Of a stretch of DNA of 64,000 bases, positions 18,485-29,600 are shown in pieces (position 1 is the stretch's first letter; the number at the start of each line of letters is the position of its first letter). The position numbers and the translations under genes were made by a program. The DNA comes from Norana najaformis (lineage: Eukaryota > Annelida > Clitellata > Crassiclitellata > Hormogastridae). The notes beneath the pieces were generated by a model that saw only the letters and a list, made by a program, of their open reading frames with translations, searched no databases and had not been told where the DNA came from. Where the stretch lies: NCBI GenBank assembly GCA_964023275.1, contig OZ029927.1:12069226-12133225 (forward strand), written 5' to 3'.

Positions 18485-20300
18485 CACTGATAGGCGCTTG
18501 TAATTGTAACTGTAATTGTAACCAGAAACTTATAAAGCGCCACTTCAAGATAAAACTCATCAGAGGCGCTCCCGGCCCGATGTCCCAGAACGAATGGGGA
18601 ATAATACGGTCTTAAAACGCTTGCGAGAAAGAGAGGGAGAGAGAGAGTAATTCCCGCCTAAAGTCGCCAGACAGGTTGTTCCATGAGGTCTTGGACTGCT
18701 GATCGCAGCAGTCGGCGACCAGGGAAACAGGGACACAAAGTTTCCTGAGATAAATCGGAGCACAGCCAACAAGACAGCTGCGCACAAAGACCAGAATGTT
18801 AAAGAGAATGTGCTCTCGAATTGGAAGCCAGAATTTTTTTCCAACACGAATGAAGAGATATGGCCAAACTTAGGAATGCCGCCAATCAAACGAGCTGCAG
18901 CATTTAGGACAGATTGAAGTTGGGAAAGGGAGGAGGATCCAAGACCCGCAAACCCATGTTTCCAAAGTCAATTCTGGAGCAGATAAATGCGTGGACTAGA
19001 GTGATGGAGGCCTTGGTTGAAAGGGAGCGTCGGATAGTGAGTATTTGACGCAGGTGATAAAAGCGGGTAAGGCATATACGTCATTTATGTACTCCTGCAA
19101 AGTGAGCTCCCGATCCAGGGTCACTCCCAGGTTTCGCACCGAGGTATAGAAACTTAAGGAAAGAGCAGGGCTAAATTTGCCATGTCAATCTTTGAGAGTT
19201 GGATGGAGCCGCCGAGCCAGATAAACTGAGTTTTGCTGTGGTTCAAACGAAGGTGGTTAGATTTTAACCAGGCCTCGAGTGCTGACGATGCATGGAGCAA
19301 CTTGTGGGGCATAGAAACCGGCTCCGCCGCCGGGCCATGAGTATAAGCCTGTGTATCGTCGGCATATTGATGGGATACTACCCCTAATGAAGATAGTATA
19401 GGGCCCAAGTCAGCAGTGTAAAGAATGAAAAGGAGCGAAGCAAGAACCGAATCCTGTGGGAGACCCATGGTTACCGGGAACCAGACGGTGCGTGTTTCTC
19501 AAAAGACGATAGATTGGGAGAGATCAGAGAGAAAGGAGGAGAACCAGAAGAGAGCCGGACTAGAAATGCCGAATGACTTCTCTAGGCTCTCTAATATGAC
19601 ACTCTGGTCGACTGTGTTGAAGGTGGTGCTAATGTCACAGCGGGCAAGGAGGGTCATTTGTCCCCGATCAAAAGCCTGGTACGTATCCGATACAGTGTGG
19701 GTGATGACTGATTCAGTAGACTGAAATTTTCTTAAGCCTGACTGTTGGCTAGGCAGTTGAGAGTTAGCTTCAAGATATTGTATTAACTGGATGGATACAC
19801 GTTTTTCAACTAGTTTAGATAGGAAGGATAGGTTAGAGATGGATCGGTAGTTGGATATATCATTGATATATCCAAACCAGGACGCTTGAGAGAGGGGAAG
19901 ACAATAGCCCTCTTCTGGGAAGGGGATGGAGCCATCACCCAGAGCCTGGTTAAAAATAAATGTAGGAAAGGTAATAAGTCATCTATGAGTTCTTTAAGGA
20001 GGAGCGGTAAGGAGTCGAGTTCGCAGGACTTCGATGACGACGTTGACAACAGCCGTCCATGGAGATCGGCTGTAGATTCGACATACGACAATCAGCTGAA
20101 AAAAGGACGGAGGGGCGCGCCCTAGGTGGAGCGGCGGACCAAATCAAGCTTGTTAAGCATGCAATCCAGATAGTCTCCGGCTGTGAATGGTATGTGAGAG
20201 GGTGATGCTCTTGACGTGACGCGACACAGAATCTTGGAAAGGGACGTCCACAGACGACGGGGGTTGGTAAAGATGGCATGTCGCATTTGAATCAGTTTAA
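18485..20300 (-). mobile_element. CR1/L2-like LINE, 5'-truncated and frameshifted reverse transcriptase
   Basis: On the minus strand the order from 20300 downward is: an RT opening segment with LPLLLKELIDDLLPFLHLF and a KRPGLD motif; the palm with GLPQDSVLASLLFILYTADL and the catalytic YADDTQ at 19360-19380; LEAWLKSNHLRLNHSKTQ; and later GGIPKFGHISSF, the LHWLP-type thumb region. It ends in an A/T-rich tail of ttacaa words at about 18495-18520. Several frameshifts and stops make it inactive. No 5' end or endonuclease is visible. Confidence 0.85.
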
Positions 20301-20595
20301 AGATTGTACATTATTACAAACTTTTCAAGTACTTTTTATATTCATTTTCAATGGATATAGAAATCTCTCTTGGTTCTAGTACTGAATACATATTTAGTTA
20401 CAAATCTTGAGCCAAAAACTGTGTCGTACATGATCTGCAACACAGTGACATTAGAAAGCGACGTTTACGCGATAGATCAGTTTCGCTTTGAAAAGTAAAA
20501 GCTGACTTTATTTGTCATTTTGATCCCATCAATTCTCGACGTTTAATTGGGAAGTTGAATGTTCTTTACCAGGTGACAGTAAACGATTTTTCAGA
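20300..20595 (+). promoter_or_regulatory. Putative gene 2 promoter and 5' UTR
   Basis: Short gene-free stretch before the gene 2 ATG. The last bases, caggtgacagtaaacgattt then cagaATGAAG, resemble the gene 3 upstream sequence caggtgactgcttactcatt then aagaATGAAG, implying a shared 5' UTR or promoter-proximal element. No convincing TATA box was identified. Confidence 0.4.
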
Positions 20596-20653
20596 ATGAA
20601 GATTTTGTTATCATGTTGGTTGCTGGCCCTGCACATCACCAGGACCTTTTCAG
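20596..20653 (+). CDS. Gene 2 exon 1: signal peptide
   Basis: MKILLSCWLLALHITRTFS then G|gtgagt, phase 1. The length (58 bp) and ending FS-G match the gene 3 signal exon (VFS-G). The next acceptor used could be the cassette V exon at 22343 or the V exon at 26466; both fit the phase. Confidence 0.75.
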
Positions 20654-23600
20654 GTGAGTTACGTATTAATTCGTTGTTTTCTTTGCATTATCAGCGTTCT
20701 TATTTTCTAACCATTCCGTTGGCAGTGTTGAAGAATTTTTGAGAATAGAGAATGAAATTCAATTCATTTGCCGACATGCATCGGTCGTTAGTCGTTTGCA
20801 GTTGAAAGCGTTATGTCTTCTGTGTGTCTGGTATAAAAAATAAGACAATTCATTGAGACAGGAAAACAGCCTATGAAAAAATGCAGTCTACAACAGAATT
20901 CTAATCGTTATCTAAAAGCCAAACCAGTCAGGTTACCAAGCATAAGTTCTTAAATGCATAGTCACTGGCTGAAGAACATTTCAGTTGAAGTGCTAACACG
21001 ACAATAGGTATTCGGCAACCGATCAATCTGTCAATACTGGTTACACGAGTTTACGGCGATTTGTCAATTTCATATGACGGAGCGAGATTCAAGCCACTGC
21101 CGCAGAAGTTAAAGTCAAAATTTCGCAATATGCCAAAGTGCCAACCATTTGATGTCTCTGTAAATCTAATCTAATCAATTCTATTCTAACGCTATATATT
21201 CTCATATAATCTAACTTAATCTAATCTGATCGATTCAGTTTAATATAATTTCAACTATTTGTTCTGATCTGTGGAAACTTGTGATCTAATCTGACCTAAA
21301 GTGGCCTAATCTAATCCAGTCTAATAAAAACCATTCCAATCCAAAATAAACGAATCCGATTTATTCCAGTCTAGTCTAAACCTAAACCAGTCAATGGCTC
21401 CAGGTTTCTCTCCAGAGCTGCAGGACTGAGCATGCGCCGGATGACCTCGCTTGCACTTCTTGCCTTCTTGGCCCCCGTTGCAGGTATCCGAGTTCTCCAA
21501 TCCTCCATGCTTTGCAATGTGCAAACCAACGATGACACATTATGAAGCTATGCGGCAGGGAGTAGATAGCGAACCCAGACCAGAATCTCGAGCACCAACA
21601 GTCGTGCTGGGATCAGTCACTAATCCAAAAGTTTGTTACCAGTCTCGAGGCCTCTCTTACCGATGCATGTCACCAGGCGCGCTTCAAAGCGATCTGTGCT
21701 CCGTTGCTGCAGTTTGATTTGGGATGTCACTTTGGGTGACACCGTAGCTGCTTTATACTTGGCTACTACAGTACTTCTGTCTTGGCCGTTGGAGCTGCAG
21801 AGTTGGCAGCATCTAAAAGATATCAAAACACAATCCACTCCTACCACAGTATCATTTCGTTCCGCTTGCCTTCGAAAATCTGTGATCAATTAACAACGTT
21901 AGGCTAACTTTTATTGTGGAGCCGGGGCGCTCTCTAACGCTACTATACGGTGACAAAAGAGGAACATACCATCTTTAACAGCGCCTATCAGTTATCATCC
22001 AACGATTTAATGTTGTCGCCTTTCGCAGCACTTTCTCTCTGCCAAAACTTGAAAAGATTAAGCTAACAGAGATTTCATTTCTTCGGAGCCTTTTTTATAG
22101 GTCCCGAGGGATCATAGATATATCCAGGGCAAATAAATTAAAGATCAATAACAATGCCGTTTCAAGAGAGCGCAATGCGCCTTCTTCATTCTAACAGGCA
22201 TTGTTGAGATTTACACTCTTTGATACAAATCCTGTAAAGAAAACACAGGTACACATACAGACTTCTCAGACTTCTCTAAACATTGGTTCAAGTGAGCGAT
22301 AAGTAAGGCACATAATGAATAAGTTATTTCTATTTTCATTAGTTACAATATCGTCACCTGGTATGCAAAGAAAAAGCCAAGGGGAAAGCTGCGTGTTTCA
22401 GTGGAACATAAATGGATACTTTATAACTTACACTATCCAAAAGGATTCAGCTGGAAATTCCACAGCCTTGGGTCCGAACACCAATCACACACTGGACAAT
22501 AGCAGAAGCGTGATCAAACTCTGGATATGGAATATACAGAAGTCTGATGCCGGAAATTATTTCTTGTCAATCAGCACAGGAACCTCGACTCAAGTGAACT
22601 CGGCTGCCTTGCTTTTTGTATACGGTAAGTGTTTATCTAGTACTGTATAGTACACTGCTTGAAACTGATTCAAGACTCATTAACTTAATTGCTTTATAAT
22701 TTCTTCGGAACATTACCGCTAATACATAATTTGTAGTTCGAAGGAATTATTAAGTATTATCTTATCTAGCGCAGGCTAGATAACGTCCAAACGTCGTCTC
22801 TTCTGGGGTAAAAGTCACTGCTGCTTCCCGTTGATGCATTTCCCCTAGCTCTAACCATCCTGTTAGTACGGGCCATGAAAGTATTCATCATAAATGTTCC
22901 AATTTTATAACGTTCTCATTAACCACACAGCACCACTGCAGGACCGCGTATGCATTTCAGTACGCATGTGTCTAAGGGTATTATTATACAGACTATTTAT
23001 TTAACACAGACGCTCTTATATAGTATCTTATTTCCAAAATGCCATCAGATTGATGTGACGTATACATGTGGGTCTATAAAATATATACTCAAATTTCTTT
23101 AGTTAACGCTTACGTATCTTCCTCGGCAGATGCTCACAGATACTGTACACAAAACGATGACCAAGTTATGTTTCCTTTTCAATCATGTATTGCATGATAT
23201 TTATAATATATATATTCTTATCAAAAAACTGTGGAGAATCACCAAGACATCGGCGAATCTTAAGGCAGAGTGTTTAACAGTCATGACTGCAGTTATCTTA
23301 AGACGTATGCTAAGTGGAAGAATATTGCAAAAAACCACCGCCACGAAGGCGTTGTGTTGCTTCATGAGAGTCCTAGTCTGATCAGATGAGCGAAGTGAAC
23401 CACAATGGACGAATGAAGCAGGTGCACATAGGAGATCACAGAATATATGAGCTTCTGACCCCAGAGTGGTCTTGCCAATAGGGGGCNNNNNNNNNNGTAA
23501 GCTTAAGCCGTAGATGCTATAAGGCGAACTTGTTGTAATGACAGACTCTCGCGCCAGTTCACCCAACACGACGGTAGACCTCAGAGTAGTCGTGAATCAA

Positions 23601-26600
23601 CTATCGCTGGAGCCTGCGAGTTCCCACCGCATAATCCGCTCTAAGTTAGATCTCCGACCGGCGTGGAGGACTTTCCAAATGGGCACGGCTTTGGGCACTG
23701 ATTTTGGATTCAAGCTCCAGCCGCCTGGCCAGCAGTTACCCACTCACCCCCGGCGAGTGTCGGGTTAAATGCCATGTACGGCTGGAGTACTTTGTCGTAG
23801 AACGAACTTGGATACACTCTGAAGCCGGATTTTGAATTTTTTCCGCTCAAGGTGGTATGTACCCGTCATTGCTTCGAATAATCACGTTGTCAACATAGCT
23901 CTTGATGGTCGCGTCTTGAGCATTTTCGAGGCCATGCAGCCTCGAATTTGCAAAAGTGCAGATTGCGGTAGAGGCATCTCCGTCACAACGGTAGATTGTA
24001 AACGTCCCATGTGGCTTGCCAACAGGCCGCATTGTCCGCCTTGTGTACCGCTTATTGGTCATGTGCAACGGTTCCTCGGGCATTCTGTCGCTCTTTGTTA
24101 ATGTGTCGGGGACCAGCTTCGACACTTGTGCCAAGCTCGCAGCGTCGGTTTCGTTTGTTCCTGCGTCTGTGGGGAGCGCTGTCACTCTGTTGCCTCCCAT
24201 GTTGAGGTTGCCAGACATTGTCTCATCAACAAGCTGCAGGTTGTCCTGGTCAATGGTATCAGCATATCCCTTTGTCGCGGCATCCCTGCTCGCCAGAGGC
24301 GCTACGATGTCTGTCAGCCGGAACTTGCCAGCCGAGAGAATCGCCATCATGGTATCCCCTGTCCTGAGGACGAGTCCGACAGAGCTAAACTGCCACACCT
24401 CTGCCGCTGGCGCACCCCCACCGCTTTCTTCAAACTTATCAACCGGCATTGCGTTTGCGGAAAAGAGCGCGCGGATCTAAATATACTTAGCCGCATAGTT
24501 CGAGCCTGATGTCTTGAAATTTTGGGCCTGCAGCAAGCACTCTGAGCATACGCAGGCAGAGGTGGCCGCATATCACATCACCGGGACCCTGGAGCTGGAA
24601 CGTCTTTGTCCTAATGGGAAAATCTAAATATCGAGAGAGTTCGTGAGGTGGGTCCAGCCCACAGCTATCAAAGTAGTAGGCGGTGGGGCCGCTTTTGTGG
24701 TACGCAACCCAGTGAGTGCGACCACCGGAACTGGAGTCTAGACTGACCACTCCACATTCCTTGTTATGTATTGTGGAAGGAAGGCCGTCGCGCATGAACA
24801 CACCGCGAAAGTGCGGTAGGGCTTTTGCGGCCTAGTTTTTTTTAAAAAGATATAAGCAGGATCCACTACACAGCGGACGGCAACCATCTGTAAAGTCCAG
24901 CTTACCGAGGTGAGCTCGATACTTGGTTGGACGTAGGGGGTTCTTCTCTCCTGGATGCATTGCCGATAATACAGCCTACTGGAAGCAGCGGTTGTCTATG
25001 TTCTGCACATTGACAACTGAGCGCGGAGGAATGCACTTCGGTGTGGGGAAGTAGCTTCTAGCCCGAAACGGCTGGTACCTAGCAATGCCAAAGTCCAGCG
25101 CCACAACCCGCCTGAGTCTCCATCCCGACCCCTCGTTGGTGTACTTGAGGTGCCTGGACATCTGGGCTTTGGCCACCTGTACACCACCCTGGTTGTCATA
25201 CGCGTTGAGAACTGGCGCGGCGGCACTCCGGAAGTAGGCCGCGGTGGTGCTGGGAGCCGCGTTCTCATCATATACATGGTCGGTGGTTAGCACCATCTTT
25301 TCCAGCTCGGCCGTTAGTACTTGCGTATGCTTAAGACCTCGTAGTCTGATAAACTCCTCATGGAGCTGTGCTTCAATGCTACACACTATAGCGCCCAAGA
25401 ACGCCAGCGCATTTCCCACCCGCCTGTGGCCAGGAGATAATACCGCGCGGTAGTCTTTCAGAAGCCACAGATATACATGCACCTACTACGCCTAAAGTCT
25501 ACTGCGCTAAAATTCCTCATTTTACATCTACTAAACAAAGCACATATAGAGACTACCGCGCCGCGCTGTGTGCAACACAGCGATGCCCTGTCCCCGTATC
25601 CGGAATCTTGGGATTCTTCTACTCCCGGCTGAAGAGCCGAAGATCGGGAAATGACCGTGTCCCCTATGTTCCACAAAGGGACTGGAAGCTTTACAGTACT
25701 TTACATATATTTGGTCCAAACGGTGCGTAATTTGAAACTATAAGCCGGGTTTAACTATACGCAGGTATGTAAATAAAGAAACAGAAATACAGGCCTAGTT
25801 ATAGAAAACAATGCTGTATTCATAGGCTCCACCCAAATGAGCCGACTTCAAGCCATATAGAATGCTCTTGCTCGTGCTGTCACCAAAGCCCCCAAACACG
25901 ATCACATAACTCTTGTTCTTAAATCACTACACTGGCTTAAAATACCTGGACGAATCGAGTACAAAGTCCTATCACTTACCTACAACCCACTTCAATCTTC
26001 CCAACCCTCCTATCTTCGTCAGTCATTTACAATACAACCGCTACGCTCAACCCGCTCCTCTTCTGCTCTAACACTTCTCCGCCCTCCCATCACCTCATTC
26101 TTAAAATTTGGTAATCGCTGCATAGCCACAGCTTCCCCACCACTCTGGAAAAAACTCCCCCAGAACTGCGATCTTTCACTCAAAGCTGAAAACATTCCTC
26201 TTTCACAGATCCTATCCTGGCACCCTTCCTTCCTGTTATCTCTCGCTCCTCTCCAGCCCCAAAAACCATCCCCCATAGCTGTCTTTCCGTCTGACTTTTG
26301 GATCGAACTAAAACCGAACCCTTGTGCCTATCGATTTTGTTTTGACTGAGCGCCTGTGAATAAGCTGGTCCCCGCGACTCGGCTTTCTTTTGGCGCTGTA
26401 GAAATCTCGGAATTACGATTACGATTACGATTGCTTAAACCTGCTTGTCTGTATCTGCAATGAAGCAATTACTACAACACCTGGAATGCAAAGAAAATCT
26501 CTTGGGGAAACAGTCACCTTCCAGTGGTCCTTGACTGGACCTATAGCAGGCTATGGTGTTTTGCGTTACACACCTGGAAAATTAAATCCATTGAATACCA

Positions 26601-29600
26601 ACGCCAATTTTACGATTGATAGCAAACATGAAGTGGTAACTCTCTTCATAAGGGACATCCAGTTGTTGGATGCTGGAAATTACACATTATCAGTATCCTC
26701 AGGAACCACTGGACAAACAGACACTGGTGCTTTACTTTTTGTGTACGGTAAGCGAGCAAATCATGACTCCTACAGTATAGATGTATGCATATATATACAT
26801 GCACGTATGCATGCTTGAATGTTTATATACATATATAATGTATGTATATATGTATGTATGTATCTATAAAGACAATGAATGTAAAGCGTTTAAAGTACTT
26901 GTCACAGCGTGAGTGAGAAACATGATATTTGATTAATAAGGTAGTTTTGAGCACGTTTGCTGAAACGATAAATTAGTTTAGCGGCGAGAATTATTTAAAG
27001 GTGATTTATGAACCATTCGTTAATTATTTAATTAAATTATGATAACAAATTTATAGGCTTATGGGCCTATTATCAGTCTGTTTCATTTGCGTATAACGTC
27101 GATTAACTCTAAGATCATAGCTAATTGAGTTCCTGATACTCTGTAATGCAGTGTAGCTCTTTTTCGGTTAATTATCTTGCTATAAGCTCCTTATATTCTC
27201 TTTGCGCTGATAAGTTTTATCACTCATTCGTTTTGTGTCATTTTCTTCGAATTTACGCATATAGATAGGCAACCGCTTAAAATAACTGTGAATTGTAAGC
27301 ATATTTTTAAGCATGCAGCTTGCTTTCAATGTATTCATATATGTATGAATGTATGTATATAAAGACATCTAATAAAATATGTTTCAAGCATCTTATTGCT
27401 TGTTTGCTTTCAGATACGATTGCTTATGTCTTCGAGTATACATGCTAAATCAAACGTGTGTAAAAATTGCCCATATACATTTTCTTCTCAAGTTAACACA
27501 TTAATTGAATGTCAATTTTTAGGGTATTCTGAAAGTGTTGTGAATCAAACTTCTGATGGAATGAGGCAACTACCGGCAACTGAAGGCGATACAGTCGAAC
27601 TGACTTGCACTGTGACATCGACTTCCTTACCAGTGGCGTATCGGCCTAAGATGTACTACCAGTGGTACATGTCATGGCTTAGAACAACACTTCAGAACAT
27701 TTCTAGCGGACCAGTAATTTCATTCTCTGGCGATTTAGTCCCTGGATATAGCATCAAGGATGATGGAAGAACTCTTGTGATTGCCTCGGCTCAGTATCAT
27801 GACACTCAAGGGATCTACTGCCAAGGGCGGGAGCAGTGGTCACCTTACGCATCCAACGCTAAGTGGTTTTACCTACAGCTGAAATGTTAGTATTAATTAC
27901 GGTCGCGTATAGATTTCAGACTCTGAAACATGTAGGTATGTTTGAAAATTCTTACGACAACATGCGTATCAAGATGTCACACGTCCTCAAACTGTCAAAA
28001 CTTCCATACACTATTTCACGTTCCTGTCACAAAACTACAGTGGAAAGTAAACTTAGATGCTAAAGAAATATCATTTGGCTTCAAATTGAGAGAATATTTT
28101 GCGCAATTATATCCGTTCAGTCTTCATTGCCCTTCAAAGTACTTTAACTCTGACCAAAGCTACACTGCACTACCTAGAATCAATGGCTTTTGAATCCCAT
28201 ACCAAACCATAATTCAATATATCTGCCTTAACGTTGCCTATTGTTTTAATTTTTTTATAACACCTCTTTCAGAATAACTATTCAGCGACTCTCTCAGTAT
28301 AGGCCTGAGTCTTGCAAAAATGGGTAAGCTCAAATTTCGAGACAACAAGCTGCAATGTCCTGCCTTCTTTAGGTATCGAAGAATGAACAATGGGAGAAAG
28401 AACGTTCAGCAGTGACATTAACCTACATGTAGCCCTATTTTGCGTGATGGGTGTTTTCGTGCCAAATAAATAATTATTTATAAACTCTGTCATATGATCG
28501 TAGGCTTACACAGCCACAGCTGGAAACTCTTCAAACCTGTGTTTACATGTCGAGCTCTAAATAAAAACGAGTCAGCAGTCTCATTTACCCGTTCAACTTT
28601 ATGTATTATTTACTCCTCACACGCAATCATTCACATAGGCCTATATTTAGTCTAAGGCTATTAAGTTCCAACTAAAACATTTGTGGTGTTTCTCTTCAGT
28701 TTTGTTATCAACTTCTAAATCACATGCTCCTTGCACATTATTCATAGATCAATGCCTAAAAGGAATGAATATTTAACAAAACAAAATTACAAAGCAGTCT
28801 GATGTTAATACTGTTTTAAGAAAATCCAGTTGAAAGCCGGATTTTAACCCGCTACTTAATTTTCCAGACACTGGTCTAAATAGCAGTCTAGTATTAAGAT
28901 CGGTTTTTACATTTGGTGTTAAATCCATCTATTTTATTTATTACACAAATTTAGTTTGCATAAAATCTGCATTAGTAAACCTTCTGTTGCCTTCTTTGTT
29001 TAATTCACGGGTTTCTTTTCCATTTTAGATCGACCGTATATTTCTTCACGGTTTCCAGCAAACAGAAAATTCAATGCCGTTATAGGCGACTTTGTCTCGT
29101 TCGGGGTATATTTCCAGGCAGTGCGTAACATGACATCTGCAACGAACTGGAGTTTTGTAAACACAGCTGGAAATACTCAGAACCTACCAGCTAGCTCCAT
29201 TCATTCCAATTCAGATTCTTCATATTCTCTCGCGTTTACATTTACATCAGAAGGTTATTATGGAAATTATTCAGTTACCCTTAGCAACATTGTTGGCTCA
29301 ACAACAGAAACTTTTCAGATTCTTCGTCCAGGCAAGTAAATCGCTTTTACAATACGGAAAGATTGGCATTTTACACACATACTCTATGGGTGAAACAGCG
29401 ACCCCTGGAAAACTTCATAATAACTTGCAATCAAAATGAATAACAATTATATACTTTTATCGGATTTGGAAAACAATCAATGTAACTATTATGTTTGCCC
29501 GCCACTGACTTATTGGAGCGTCAATTATGCGTTGTAATTGTAATTGTTATTGTAATCACGATAATTTATACAACAACCTCAATAGGAAGGTACTTCAAGG

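Larger units (their letters stand above)
21165..23486 (+). repeat. Segmental duplication of gene 1 5' region (copy of about 220-2560)
   Basis: Near-identical to 220-2560 with an offset of 20925 over most of its length, including the TAATC repeat, signal-peptide exon, intron, V exon and following intron. Only scattered substitutions and small indels separate them, so the duplication is recent. The homology is cut at the right by the run of N at 23487. The left boundary is within the TAATC repeat near 21165-21180. Confidence 0.9.
23497..25700 (-). mobile_element. Fragment of a Polinton/adintovirus-like element
   Basis: A GC-rich island with compact minus-strand genes: a polymerase-region-like ORF, an adenain-type protease and a tail-fibre-like protein, with only 37 bp between the last two. 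Gene density, composition and the protease family differ sharply from the surrounding AT-rich introns. The left edge is the assembly gap and the right edge fades before a LINE at about 25860. Terminal inverted repeats, integrase, packaging ATPase and capsid genes are not in the fragment. An integrated fragment or a scaffolding misjoin are both possible. Confidence 0.65.

Noticed and set aside
24016-24509. Several + strand open frames in the GC-rich island, including 154- and 127-residue ones
   Set aside because: They overlap the fibre and protease genes on the opposite strand and have no recognisable motif; GC-rich DNA gives few stops.
27414-27522. Extending the gene 2 second Ig exon upstream to the cag at 27413
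   Set aside because: That acceptor would need phase 0, and in the required phase 1 the frame hits a stop; the acceptor at 27522 fits.
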